Part shown: positions 9,047-17,682 of the stretch, in pieces
Position numbering within the stretch: the stretch's first letter is position 1
Layout of the letters: every line of letters begins with the position of its first letter
Source of the DNA: Methylocaldum szegediense
GTDB lineage: Bacteria; Pseudomonadota; Gammaproteobacteria; Methylococcales; Methylococcaceae
Direction: 5' to 3'
DNA: 64,000 nucleotides
Assembly (NCBI RefSeq): GCF_949769195.1
Contig: NZ_OX458333.1
Span: forward strand, 3,229,001-3,293,000
The notes under the pieces: generated by a model
What the model saw: only the letters and a program-made list of their open reading frames with translations
What the model was told of the DNA's origin: nothing
The model's database searches: none
Made by a program: the position numbers and the translations under genes

Positions 9047-9293
9047 GATCAGGCAGGAGAACTCGTTCACGAGTGTTTTCCGCACGAAGGCTCGTCTAGG
9101 GAACGGCGGTGGTCGGCCCGGTACCCTTGATGGGAAGGCAGTGAGCGCGATCGACGCAAACGCTGGCAAGGGCTTGTCGCCCTACGAGCGGCAGTAGGCA
9201 GCGTGGAAATGGGAGAGAAGACGTTCATACCGTGCATATACGCAGGTAAGGAAAAAAACTTGCGCGGGATTTCGACCGATTGGCTGAGGGCGG

Positions 9294-10103
9294 TCAGAAG
9301 AATTTCTCGTACAGCGACAGAATCACTTCCATCACGATGAGAATAACGATGTACCACTCGACCCGGAGCGTCTGACGGCTGTTGACCAAGTCCAGGTAGG
9401 TTTCGGCGGTGCGGGAGATCAGTTCCAGCTTGCGGGACAGCGCCAGGTCCCGGTCGCGCAACTCATATTCGTAGGCCAGCCGTTCATAGAGTCGCTCGAG
9501 TTCGACGTCCTCCCAGGTGATTTCCGGCTTTTCGGTGACTTCGACACGGCCCACCGTCCGGGTCTGGATCAGCAGGACGTTCCCTATTTCGTTGAGAATC
9601 TCTTTTTTGTCACGGGCGGGTCCCAAGCCTTGGCACAAGCGTTCCGCCAGCCGCTCGACGCGGTCGAAGACCTCGGCGACGCTGCGTTCGTAGTAGCCGA
9701 GAACACAGCTTTTCGCCAGCACGTGTGCGACCACTTGCAGCCGACCAGGGCTCGCCTCACTGATGCTCAACCGTCCGTCCTGGTCGAAGCGCTCGGGCTG
9801 ATGGGGATCGATGATGATATCCACCTCGTCCGATTCGGGATGAGTGAAGGCATTTTGGACCGAGGGCGCCAGACGCTCGAGGATCTCCGTTTCTTCGGCC
9901 CGGGTCAGGCCGATGAGCACGACTACGCCGAAACGAAAGATGAGGCTATACCCTCTAGGCCCCACCAGCATGGTCAGCGGCCCCACGGCGAGCCGGCTAC
10001 CGCGTTCCAGATCCCGAACGTCGATGCGAGTTCCGAGAAACCAAGCGCGGGCGCGTAAGATTTGGGTGGCCTCGTTCCCCTTGCGAATATCCTCCGTCTG
10101 CAC
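9294..10103 (-). CDS. RMD1/DUF155 family membrane-anchored protein
   Basis: Protein of 269 residues of the RMD1/Sif2 (DUF155) family, conserved from bacteria to yeast mitochondria but without a known enzymatic role. Family features are the N-terminal beta-rich region (VGPRGYSLIFRFGVVVLIGL), the helical middle with NEIGNVLLIQTRTVGRV, and a C-terminal membrane helix (VEWYIVILIVMEVILSLYE) that anchors it. The start is a GTG at 10103. It is the third gene of a tight unit after ParA-like and DUF1992 genes (gap 20 bp). Confidence 0.85.
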   Translation of the reverse strand: MQTEDIRKGNEATQILRARAWFLGTRIDVRDLERGSRLAVGPLTMLVGPRGYSLIFRFGVVVLIGLTRAEETEILERLAPSVQNAFTHPESDEVDIIIDPHQPERFDQDGRLSISEASPGRLQVVAHVLAKSCVLGYYERSVAEVFDRVERLAERLCQGLGPARDKKEILNEIGNVLLIQTRTVGRVEVTEKPEITWEDVELERLYERLAYEYELRDRDLALSRKLELISRTAETYLDLVNSRQTLRVEWYIVILIVMEVILSLYEKFF

Positions 10104-10123
10104 CGGACTTCGGTCCTTATAGG

Positions 10124-10528
10124 CTAGCGGTCAGGTTTCGGCGCGGAATGCTGCCGGCCGAACTTTTCGGCGATCTGCTTGTAGTAACGGTCTTGCAGCG
10201 CCACGTTGCCGCCGCGCATTTCTCCCAAGCGTTGCACCAACAGCTGCAATCGGTTCAAGCCTTCTCGGTATTGCGTCGACGAGTCGTCGCAGAATTCCAG
10301 CAACCGGCTGACGTCTTCGATCTCCCGGCGCAAGCGCACCTCTTCGGGGACATAGCCGGCATTCTTGAGAACCCGATACGCCATGCGAAGCTCGGCGGGC
10401 ACTAAGGCCAAATCGTCTTCGTCGGGGATGGGCTTGCCGGCACCGGGCAAATCGCTCAAATCGCCACGCTCGATCGCTTCCCGGATCTTTTCTTCCGCGA
10501 TTCGATCGAGGAACGCGAGTGTGCTCAT
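10124..10528 (-). CDS. DUF1992 (DnaJ-homologue subfamily C member 28-like) protein
   Basis: Soluble protein of 134 residues. The conserved DUF1992 signature is clear: FLDRIAEEKIREAIERGDLS, DLPGAGKPIPDEDD and RMAYRVLKNAGYVPEEVRLR. Members resemble the conserved part of DNAJC28 and lack a J-domain; their role in bacteria is unknown. It lies 17 bp after the ParA-like gene and 20 bp before the RMD1-like gene, which suggests co-transcription. Confidence 0.88.
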   Translation of the reverse strand: MSTLAFLDRIAEEKIREAIERGDLSDLPGAGKPIPDEDDLALVPAELRMAYRVLKNAGYVPEEVRLRREIEDVSRLLEFCDDSSTQYREGLNRLQLLVQRLGEMRGGNVALQDRYYKQIAEKFGRQHSAPKPDR

Positions 10529-10545
10529 GGCGTTATCGAAAACCC

Positions 10546-11331
10546 TCAGTGCGGCCTTTGATGAATTTCCCGGTGCAGCGCCTTGTACTCCTCGGAGAGC
10601 TTGTGGTCCGGTGCGTAGTAGATCAACGGCTTGGATTCACTGTGCGATTCGCGCACCTTGACCGAGGGCGAAAGTTTGGTTTGCAACACGGGATGGCCTT
10701 CCGATATCAACTGGTTGACCAGTTGCTGCGGGAGATTGGCGCGGCCCTGGAACTGATTGACGATGATGCCTTCGATTTCCAGCGCATTATTGTGGTCCGC
10801 TTTGATCTCACCGATCACGGCCAGGAGGTTGTAAAGGGCTTCCCGCGAGAAAGCGTCGCAGTCGAACGGAATCAAGCAATGCCGAGCCGCGATCAGGGCC
10901 GAGCGGCTGTAAAAGTTCAGAACCGGCGGTGTATCGATATAGATGTGCTCAAAATCCCCGAGCGCATCCAGCGCTTCGCGCAGCTTGTAGATTTTGTAGC
11001 GCGATTCGAGGCGGCTTTGCAGCGGCTCCAATTCGGGATGCGACGGCACCACGTAAAGATTCGGAAAAGGCGTTTCGTGGATGGCGCCGTTGAGTCCAGG
11101 ATTCGGGCTTTTGCCGAAGAGATTGAGGCTCAGGGTTTCCTTGAAGAAATGCGCAATGCTGGCATCCGGGTCGGCAATTTTATGGCCCAGCAAATAATGC
11201 GTGGAATTACCCTGGATATCGAGATCGACAACCAAGGTTTTCTTGCCTTCCGCGGCACTGATGGCGGCGAGATTGCAGGTAATCGTAGATTTACCGACCC
11301 CCCCTTTTTGATTGAATATTACCCGGCGCAT
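10546..11331 (-). CDS. ParA/MinD-family ATPase, orphan
   Basis: Deviant-Walker P-loop ATPase of about 261 residues. The Walker A motif FNQKGGVGKSTITCNLA begins six residues from the start and has the signature lysine; LVVDLDIQGNSTHYLLG and the IYIDTPPVL switch follow. The ATG at 11331 is chosen over a TTG at 11346 because it is preceded by GAGAGAA. No parB-like gene is present, so it may position a cellular cargo rather than a chromosome or plasmid. A tandem 11-bp repeat lies just upstream (11392-11413). Confidence 0.9.
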   Translation of the reverse strand: MRRVIFNQKGGVGKSTITCNLAAISAAEGKKTLVVDLDIQGNSTHYLLGHKIADPDASIAHFFKETLSLNLFGKSPNPGLNGAIHETPFPNLYVVPSHPELEPLQSRLESRYKIYKLREALDALGDFEHIYIDTPPVLNFYSRSALIAARHCLIPFDCDAFSREALYNLLAVIGEIKADHNNALEIEGIIVNQFQGRANLPQQLVNQLISEGHPVLQTKLSPSVKVRESHSESKPLIYYAPDHKLSEEYKALHREIHQRPH

Positions 11332-11391
11332 AAAAAGTTCTCTCAAAGCGAATGGGTGAAAACTGATCCACGAAGTATAAAAAACAATTGC

Positions 11392-11413
11392 ATTCTATCG
11401 CTATTCTATCGCT
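11392..11413. repeat. Tandem direct repeat, 2 x ATTCTATCGCT
   Basis: Two perfect adjacent copies of an 11-bp unit lie about 60 bp upstream of the orphan ParA start, within an AT-richer patch. Helically phased repeats of this type can be protein binding sites (operator or iteron-like). Nothing else in the window shows the same unit that I could find. Confidence 0.5.
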
Positions 11414-11528
11414 AGCGCGCGACGCGATTAATCCATACCCCCAATGTCGTCAAAATTTAAATTAGAGGCCGCTTCGTCATTCCGGCCGGATTTGAACAGA
11501 CGGCACAAAGCGAATCACATCCGGGTGC

Positions 11529-11534
11529 CCTAGA
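11529..11534. repeat. Target site duplication CCTAGA (left copy)
   Basis: Six-base direct repeat flanking the IS481-family element; the other copy is 12600-12605. It matches the NCTAGN target preference known for IS481. Confidence 0.8.
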
Positions 11535-12495
11535 TGTCAAGTCCCGCAAGATCGTAAACCTTCTTTCGAAAAAGATGAGGATGGGACAGTTGCCAGTTTT
11601 TGAGAGCCTGGATCGGGGTGAGATGGCCTAAGGCCTTTTGGGGAATGTGATGATTGTACAGCTCGACATAGCGGTGCAAGGTGGTGTCCAGATCGGCGGT
11701 TGAATCGAAGTGATGGGTTTGCAACACCTCCTCGATGCGGCCATTGAAGCGTTCCACCAGGCCATTCGTTTGGGGCCGTCCCGGCGGAATCAGGCGATGT
11801 TCGATGCCTTGTTCAGTACAGAGGCGGTCAAACTCATGCGTCCCCGAGGGCTGCCGAGTTCGGGTCAGGAAACGGTCGGTAAACTCCGAGCCGTTGTCGG
11901 TCAGGCATTTCTGGATGCGGAAAGGCGCGGCCTGAATCACCGCTTTGAGGAAGTCCTTTGCGCTTAAGGCGGTGCGGTTGGGCTTGAGGGCGACATAGAC
12001 CCAGCGGGTGGCGCGGTCGATGGCGACGAACAGGTATCGGCGGGGTTCGCCGTCGATGGCGGGCAAGTACTTAACATCCAGGTGAAGGAAGCCGGGCTCA
12101 TAGGCCTTGAAGGGTTTGACCTTCGCCTTCTCTGTAGGCGGAAGCAGGGTCTTGAGGGACGCCACCCCGTGGCGGCGCAGGCAGCGGTCTAGCCCGGAAC
12201 GGGACACGGCGGGATTGAGAAATTCCCGGGTCACGGCCAGGAGATCATCCAAGGGGAGGAGCAGAGCTTGGCGGAGGTAGACCACGATGGCTTCCTGGGC
12301 GGGCGTGAGCGTGGTTCTGAGGGTGTGGGGCCGATGCGAGGCATCTTCGACCGAGGATCGGTGTTTCCACTTGCGGACGGTCGTTCGGCTAATGCCATGC
12401 TTTTGGGCCAAGGCGCGCTCGCTCAACGTGGACGCTTGAATGGCCTGCCGAACGGCCGGGGTGGTACGGGCGTTCTTATGAAGACGAATCTGCAT
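11530..12495 (-). CDS. IS481-family DDE transposase
   Basis: Transposase of 321 residues: N-terminal helix-turn-helix (TLSERALAQKHGISRTTVRK) and an rve-type DDE core with Asp in FLHLDVKYLP, Asp in CLTDNGSEF and Glu in TNGLVERFNGRI. The ATG at 12495 follows GTGAGG. The gene appears intact. Its TAG stop (11530-11532 on the plus strand) lies outside the element, in the CTAG core of the target duplication, so the insertion site supplies the stop codon. Confidence 0.93.
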   Translation of the reverse strand: MQIRLHKNARTTPAVRQAIQASTLSERALAQKHGISRTTVRKWKHRSSVEDASHRPHTLRTTLTPAQEAIVVYLRQALLLPLDDLLAVTREFLNPAVSRSGLDRCLRRHGVASLKTLLPPTEKAKVKPFKAYEPGFLHLDVKYLPAIDGEPRRYLFVAIDRATRWVYVALKPNRTALSAKDFLKAVIQAAPFRIQKCLTDNGSEFTDRFLTRTRQPSGTHEFDRLCTEQGIEHRLIPPGRPQTNGLVERFNGRIEEVLQTHHFDSTADLDTTLHRYVELYNHHIPQKALGHLTPIQALKNWQLSHPHLFRKKVYDLAGLDI

Positions 12496-12599
12496 GGAGA
12501 GAAACCTCACTTGGACGAACCGAATATCTCCTGGAGAAGGCTCCGGGCTTCGAACAGAGCATAACTCCTTCTCGGTAAATAATCACACGAGACGCGACA
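11535..12599 (-). mobile_element. IS481-family insertion sequence, complete, 1065 bp
   Basis: The ends are imperfect terminal inverted repeats: TGTCAAGTCCCGCAAGATCG reading in from the left and TGTCGCGTCTCGTGTGATTA reading in from the right, both starting TGTC. The element is flanked by identical CCTAGA hexamers (11529-11534 and 12600-12605), an NCTAGN target as described for IS481. One transposase gene fills it. The intact frame, matched duplications and related ends suggest a fairly recent insertion. Confidence 0.9.
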
Positions 12600-12605
12600 C
12601 CTAGA
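12600..12605. repeat. Target site duplication CCTAGA (right copy)
   Basis: Second copy of the 6-bp duplication that flanks the IS481-family element. Confidence 0.8.
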
Positions 12606-13272
12606 GGGCGCATGACGGCCTAACCTGACGGTATTGCCCATACCATGCCGAGAGCGGGAATATCCCAGCCGAAATTCGTCGATTGCGGCTTCGGCAACTT
12701 AGAGCCTATCCCAATAGGTTTATGAAACCCTTCGACAAGCCTGTTCTGAGCGGAGTCGAAGGGCCTGTCCTGAGCTCGGTCGAAGGGCTCAGGGCGAACC
12801 GCCAATTGGGATAGGCTCTTAGACCAGCGCGTCTTCTGCTGACGCCGATCTATGCCGAGCCGGTACGAGCCGTGTGTCGCCCGGCAATGCTCATACGGCG
12901 TGCCAAAGCCGAACCGGACAGACAAGGTTCGATACCCGCCCCCTCGACTATTGCACGATGTCTTGCCGTCACTAGGGCCAACCCTTCGCACTGGACTTCG
13001 CTCCTCCAACGTCCTTTCCGCTGCAATAAACGGCACTGCTGCTCTGGAAACACAAGGCCAGCAGAGGCTGAGTCTTTATCAGCAGTCCGATTCCTGCCCG
13101 CAGCGGCCAACGCTTAAAAATCCGCCAGGGGTTGCCTGGCATGTTTTCTGAAATCGAGACTCGAGCACCGGTTTTCACGGTACGAATGGTTGGGCGGTGC
13201 AGATGAGGGATGTGGTGTTGCAACTCCGGTATGCGCCACGTCAGCAAACGTAAAAAAAGAAAAAAGGTAACG
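12606..13272. other. Gene-free stretch of about 670 bp upstream of the porin/ssu cluster
   Basis: No open frame here has a recognisable domain. It contains the palindromic element at 12701-12819; the remainder (12820-13272) looks like decayed or regulatory DNA and should hold the promoter of the porin-ssu gene cluster. I could not identify a specific operator. Confidence 0.55.
12701..12819. repeat. MITE-like palindromic element, copy 1
   Basis: A perfect 15-bp inverted repeat, AGAGCCTATCCCAAT (12701-12715) and its complement (12805-12819), encloses about 90 bp containing two arms of the CCCTTCGAC...GTCGAAGGG class. A shorter relative with the same ends is at 40235-40305. No coding capacity; likely a non-autonomous mobile or REP-like repeat. 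Confidence 0.7.
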
Positions 13273-14766
13273 ATGAAATATCCGCAATGGTTGTTGCTTG
13301 GGGGAGTCGTGGGCAGGGTTTTGTTTTGCGAGCCCTGTTACGCGAGCGATGCCGATGCCCGCATAAAGGCGCTGGAGCAAAGGGTGGCGGAACTGGAACG
13401 CCTTTTGATGTCGTCGGGAAAGCTTTCGGCGGCACAGGTGGAGGATGCCGAGCCGGTCAAGAAGCTGGATCAGAAAGTGCGTACGCTGGAACGACGTATG
13501 GAGGTGGAGCGGGAAAATGCCGCGGCAGCTAAGCAAACCTTGCCGGTCGTCAGTTTGGACGAATCCGGATTTTCGGTCCGGTCGGCGGACGGTGCCTATC
13601 AGCTGCGGCTCTCCGGCCTGCTTCAAGCCCATGGGTATTTCTTTAGCGACGACCATGATGATGCCGTCTCGGACACTTTTACGTTGCGGCGTGCTCGATT
13701 GATCTTCCAGGGGAAGCTGGCCAGGTATTTCGATTACTTCATCATGCCGGATTTCGGCGGAAACAGTCCGGCGCTCATCGATGCTTACGTCGACGTACGT
13801 TATCAGCCCGAACTTTCGCTCCGCGTAGGGCGATTCGTGTCACCTTTCGGGCTCGAACACATTCGGGCGGCGGGCAATATCTCTTTTGTCGAGCGGGCGC
13901 TACCGGACAATCTCGTACCCGATCGCGACAATGGCGTCCAGCTTTTCGGCGAGTTGGGGCACGGCGCGTTTGAATACGCGCTGGCCGTGGCTAACGGGGT
14001 GGTTGACGGTGGTACTTCGCAGAACGATACCAGCGATGCCAAGGAGTTCGTGGGGCGGATCTTCGCGCATCCGTTTCAATCACTCGGCGTCGAACCCCTG
14101 CGGGGACTCGGCATCGGCATTGCCGGTACTTACGGCAAGCAAGACGGAGCATTGCCGTCTTATAAAACCAGCGGACGCCAAACCTTTTTTAGCTATCGCA
14201 GTGGGGTCGTCGCAGATGGCGAGCGCTTCCGGATTTCGCCTCAGCTTTTTTACAACTGGGATTCGTTCAGCGTACTTAGCGAGTATGTTCTTTCCTCTCA
14301 GGAAGTCGCTTGGGGCGGTATGTCGGATACCCTCGAGAACGAAGCCTGGCAGGTGGCGCTCTCGTATGTGCTTACTGGCGAGAGCACCACGTATAAGACC
14401 GTGTTTTATCCGGTGTGGGGCAACGGCATCAAGCCGAGGCACGGATTCGATCCGCTCAAGAAGAACAAGGGACCTCAAACGGAGATCTGGGCGGCCCCGT
14501 TTCAGCCCCGCCATCCATGGGGCGCGCTGGAATTCGTTGCACGCTACAACCGCCTAGATGTCGATAGCAAGGCCTTTCCGGTTTACGCCGATCCGTCCTC
14601 TTCAGCTCGCTCAGCGAGCGCATGGGCGCTCGGTCTCAACTGGTACCTAAGTAGCCATTTCCGGGTCACCGCCGATTATGAACAGACCGCCTTCCAAGGA
14701 GGCGCGGCGAGCGGTGACAGGCCGCGTGAGAAAGTCGCCCAAGTTCGGTTTCAGGCGGCATTCTGA
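13273..14766 (+). CDS. Phosphate-selective porin O/P family (OprO/OprP-like)
   Basis: Outer membrane porin of 497 residues. Signal-like N-terminus (YPQWLLLGGVVGRVLF...CYA), then a short coiled coil with heptads (RIKALEQRVAELERLL, residues about 30-45, and a second near 70-95) and a 16-strand-type barrel with LRRARLIFQGKLARYFDYFI, typical of the family, ending in Phe. The ATG at 13273 follows AAGGT. It directly precedes ssuA, so its likely role is to let sulfonates or another sulfur anion cross the outer membrane, not phosphate. That role is inference from context. Confidence 0.85.
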   Translation: MKYPQWLLLGGVVGRVLFCEPCYASDADARIKALEQRVAELERLLMSSGKLSAAQVEDAEPVKKLDQKVRTLERRMEVERENAAAAKQTLPVVSLDESGFSVRSADGAYQLRLSGLLQAHGYFFSDDHDDAVSDTFTLRRARLIFQGKLARYFDYFIMPDFGGNSPALIDAYVDVRYQPELSLRVGRFVSPFGLEHIRAAGNISFVERALPDNLVPDRDNGVQLFGELGHGAFEYALAVANGVVDGGTSQNDTSDAKEFVGRIFAHPFQSLGVEPLRGLGIGIAGTYGKQDGALPSYKTSGRQTFFSYRSGVVADGERFRISPQLFYNWDSFSVLSEYVLSSQEVAWGGMSDTLENEAWQVALSYVLTGESTTYKTVFYPVWGNGIKPRHGFDPLKKNKGPQTEIWAAPFQPRHPWGALEFVARYNRLDVDSKAFPVYADPSSSARSASAWALGLNWYLSSHFRVTADYEQTAFQGGAASGDRPREKVAQVRFQAAF

Positions 14767-14796
14767 GATTGTTGCAATCGTTCCAAGAGGTTTTTA

Positions 14797-15777
14797 ATGA
14801 GATCGGAAGCAAACGTGTTTGGTTTTCGCCCGTTGTCCGTCTGGCTTGCGGCACTCGCTTTTTTCCTGGCAGGAATCGCTTACGCTGCGGATACCGGCCC
14901 GGACCCGTTGCCAAAGGAAATACGCATCGGGTACCAGAAATTCGGCACCCTGATTCTTTTGAAGTCGAAAGGGGACCTGGAACGGCGTTTAGCCCCTCTG
15001 GGCGTTTCGGTCGCCTGGGCTGAGTTCCAGTTTGGTCCACCCATGCTGGAAGCGTTGAACGCCGGCAGCATCGATTTCGCCACCACCGGGGAAACGCCGC
15101 CGGTATTCGGCCAGGCGGCTCGAGGTTCCCAGCTAGTCTATGTCGGATACGAATCGCCTTCGCCAGAAGGCGAGGCCATTATCGTCCCGAAGGATTCGAA
15201 CATTAGTAGCGTCGCCGATCTCAAAGGCCGCAGGGTGGCCGTAGCCAAAGGGTCCAATTCGCATTATTTGTTGGTGAGGGCCTTGGCCAAGGCCGGCCTC
15301 GGATTGAAAGACATCCAGGTGAGCTACCTGGCGCCGGCCGACGCGCGGGCGGCTTTCGAGCGCGGCGCAGTGGACGCCTGGTCGATTTGGGATTTCTACC
15401 TGGCGGCGGCGCAGGAAACCCTGGGCGCACGAATCCTCGTCGACGGCAAGGGGTTGGTCGACAATCACGAAATCTATACCTCGAGGCGTGGGTTCGCGGA
15501 ACGATATCCCGAACTCGTCAAGATCGTGCTCGAGGAGATCGCCAAAATCGATGACTGGACGCGCGATCACCCGGCCGAAGCTGCCGAGTTTCTTTCGAGT
15601 CAGGTCGGAGTCGCGTCCAATGTTATCGAGCTCGCGCTGAAGCGCCGGAAATACGGCCTCAACGGGGTCTCACCGCAACTGGTCGAAGCTCAGCAAAAAA
15701 TTGCCGACACCTTGCATGCGATTGGCCTAGTTCCGCAGCCGATTCGCGTGGCCGATGCCGCTTGGATGTTCAACTGA
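14797..15777 (+). CDS. ssuA: Aliphatic sulfonate ABC transporter, substrate-binding protein
   Basis: Periplasmic binding protein of 326 residues with a signal peptide (SVWLAALAFFLAGIAYAAD). Family motifs are IRIGYQKFGTLILLKSKG near the mature start, MLEALNAGSIDFATTGETPP, DLKGRRVAVAKGSNSHYLL and AVDAWSIWDFY. The ATG at 14797 follows AAGAGG. It captures sulfonates for the SsuCB transporter encoded just downstream. Confidence 0.93.
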   Translation: MRSEANVFGFRPLSVWLAALAFFLAGIAYAADTGPDPLPKEIRIGYQKFGTLILLKSKGDLERRLAPLGVSVAWAEFQFGPPMLEALNAGSIDFATTGETPPVFGQAARGSQLVYVGYESPSPEGEAIIVPKDSNISSVADLKGRRVAVAKGSNSHYLLVRALAKAGLGLKDIQVSYLAPADARAAFERGAVDAWSIWDFYLAAAQETLGARILVDGKGLVDNHEIYTSRRGFAERYPELVKIVLEEIAKIDDWTRDHPAEAAEFLSSQVGVASNVIELALKRRKYGLNGVSPQLVEAQQKIADTLHAIGLVPQPIRVADAAWMFN

Positions 15778-15793
15778 GGGGAGGAGATGCGTC

Positions 15794-16039
15794 GTGAGCA
15801 TGTCGTGGGTTCTGCAGGTTCGAGGCGACGGATACCGTCTGGGTGCGAGGCAAGGTCGAGCGTTGGCGGTTGCGGGCTATTTGCGACGGACGGCTCTGCC
15901 GGTGTTTCGCGGCGGGTTTCGGGACGTGCCCGCGTTCGTCGATGAGCTTGCCGTCGAACCACTCTATTGCGGTATCACTCCGCGGGGCGAACCGCCGGAA
16001 ACCATTGTTGCTCAGCGGCCAAAAGGGGTGATGTCATGA
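15794..16039 (+). CDS. Small uncharacterised protein in ssu operon
   Basis: Unrecognised protein of 81 residues if the GTG at 15794 is used; that start has a strong GGGGAGGAG about 7 bp upstream. Its stop overlaps the ssuC start as ATGA (16036-16039), so translation is likely coupled to ssuC. It is Arg/Gly/Val-rich, with no signal peptide, no membrane helix and a single cysteine ([14 protein letters not shown]). No homology I recognise. A different-frame ATG at 15787 gives a less protein-like product. Position and coupling argue that it is a real gene. Confidence 0.6.
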   Translation: MSMSWVLQVRGDGYRLGARQGRALAVAGYLRRTALPVFRGGFRDVPAFVDELAVEPLYCGITPRGEPPETIVAQRPKGVMS

Positions 16040-16818
16040 TCGAGCGGGGGGCGATTCGCGTCGCGGCGAGTGTGGTTCCGTGGTTGCTGCCCGGCAGTTT
16101 GTTGAGCGCCTGGTTCGTGTTGGCCAAGCTGAACTGGATTCCGCCGCAAATTTTCCCTGCACCGTGGGAGGTTCTCCAAGCCGGCGTCGAATTGGCCCGT
16201 TCCGGCGCGTTGCTGGAACATCTCCGCATCAGCGCCGCTCGTGCCGGTATGGGCTTCTTGATCGGTGGCAGCATCGGTTTTTCTTTGGGCTTGATCAATG
16301 GCGTTTCCTCTGTCGCGGAAAGCTTGCTCGATACCACGCTGCAAATGATCCGCAATGTTCCTCATTTGGCGCTCATCCCGTTGGTCATCCTCTGGTTCGG
16401 TATCGACGAAGCGGCCAAGGTGTTTCTCGTCGCCTTGGGCGTTTTCTTTCCCATTTACATCAACACCTTTCATGGCGTCCGAACGGTAGACAGACAACTC
16501 GTAGAAATGGGCCGGACCTATGGTCTGAGCGGCTGGCGTTTGTTCCGGGACGTGATTTTTCCGGGGGCATTGCCATCAATTTTGATCGGTGTTCGTTATG
16601 CCCTGGGATTCATGTGGCTGACGCTAATCGTCGCCGAAACCATTGCGACCACTTCGGGCATCGGCTACCTGGCGATGAATGCCCGGGAGTTTATGCAAAC
16701 CGACGTGGTAGTCATGGCCATTCTGTTGTATTCGCTACTGGGCAAGCTGGCCGACACTTTGGCCAGGCTGCTGGAGCGGAAGCTCCTGAGCTGGCACCCC
16801 AGCTATCAAGCGCCGTAA
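16036..16818 (+). CDS. ssuC: Aliphatic sulfonate ABC transporter, permease
   Basis: Inner-membrane permease of 260 residues with about six helices, starting with [20 protein letters not shown]. The BPD_transp_1 EAA loop is [20 protein letters not shown]. The ATG at 16036 is used (4-bp overlap with the small gene upstream); the frame is open further upstream but without support. Works with SsuA and SsuB. Confidence 0.94.
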   Translation: MIERGAIRVAASVVPWLLPGSLLSAWFVLAKLNWIPPQIFPAPWEVLQAGVELARSGALLEHLRISAARAGMGFLIGGSIGFSLGLINGVSSVAESLLDTTLQMIRNVPHLALIPLVILWFGIDEAAKVFLVALGVFFPIYINTFHGVRTVDRQLVEMGRTYGLSGWRLFRDVIFPGALPSILIGVRYALGFMWLTLIVAETIATTSGIGYLAMNAREFMQTDVVVMAILLYSLLGKLADTLARLLERKLLSWHPSYQAP

Positions 16819-16841
16819 TTCACCGCAAAGGAGGCAAGAAC

Positions 16842-17666
16842 ATGACTTGGAACCCCGTTAGCCTGGTCCCGATGGTGACATCTTCGGGTCGAAGGAGCGG
16901 CTTGCGCCTCGAAGTCGAGCGAGTACGTAAGGCTTTCGGCGCCATGGAGGTGTTGAAGGAACTGTCCCTGACGATCGAGTCTGGCGAGTTCGTCGCAGTC
17001 GTCGGGCGCAGTGGTTGCGGGAAGAGTACCTTGCTGCGCTTGATCGCGGGCTTGGAACGGCCGGATGGCGGCGATATCCGGGTTAGCGGCCGTTCGGACG
17101 CCAAACCAAACGGCGATATCCGGGTGATGTTCCAGGAAGCGCGCCTGCTGCCCTGGCGCAAGGTCCTGGACAATGTTGGGGTGGGATTGGTCGGTGCGTG
17201 GCGGGAACGCGCCCACCAGGCGCTTAGGCAGGTCGGGTTGGCACAAAGAGCGGACGACTGGCCTGCGGCATTGTCGGGCGGTCAGCGTCAGCGGGTAGCA
17301 CTGGCGCGAGCCTTGGTGAGCCGTCCGCGACTTTTGCTGTTCGACGAGCCCTTAGGCGCGCTGGATGCGCTCACTCGTATCGAAATGCAACGCTTGATCG
17401 AAAGCATTTGGCTCGAAGAGAGATTCACCGCTTTGCTGGTTACCCACGATGTCGCTGAAGCGGTGACGCTGGCCGACCGCATCGTGATGTTGGAGCACGG
17501 GAGAGTGAGCGCGGATATACCGGTCCCGCTACCGCGTCCTCGCGAGCGCGGGGACTCGGCGTTCGCCACCCTGGAAGGCGATGTGCTCCGACGTATCCTC
17601 GGGAGGGAGCCGGTCGAAGCAGCGGCGAACCGGCAGCAGCCGGTTCGGCTGGTCTCGGCGACTTGA
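16842..17666 (+). CDS. ssuB: Aliphatic sulfonate ABC transporter, ATP-binding protein
   Basis: ATPase of 274 residues. Walker [16 protein letters not shown]-loop [19 protein letters not shown] (the LLPW form is typical of the nitrate/sulfonate/taurine family), signature [16 protein letters not shown], Walker [13 protein letters not shown] and the His switch VTHDVAEAV. The ATG at 16842 has AAAGGAGG upstream; the open frame that continues back into ssuC is not coding. The C-terminal 30 residues are variable. Confidence 0.94.
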   Translation: MTWNPVSLVPMVTSSGRRSGLRLEVERVRKAFGAMEVLKELSLTIESGEFVAVVGRSGCGKSTLLRLIAGLERPDGGDIRVSGRSDAKPNGDIRVMFQEARLLPWRKVLDNVGVGLVGAWRERAHQALRQVGLAQRADDWPAALSGGQRQRVALARALVSRPRLLLFDEPLGALDALTRIEMQRLIESIWLEERFTALLVTHDVAEAVTLADRIVMLEHGRVSADIPVPLPRPRERGDSAFATLEGDVLRRILGREPVEAAANRQQPVRLVSAT

Positions 17667-17682
17667 CTTGGCGGAACGACGC

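Noticed and set aside
10519-11415. A 298-codon plus-strand frame
   Set aside because: Antisense to the ParA-like gene, which has an intact Walker motif and neighbours on the same strand.
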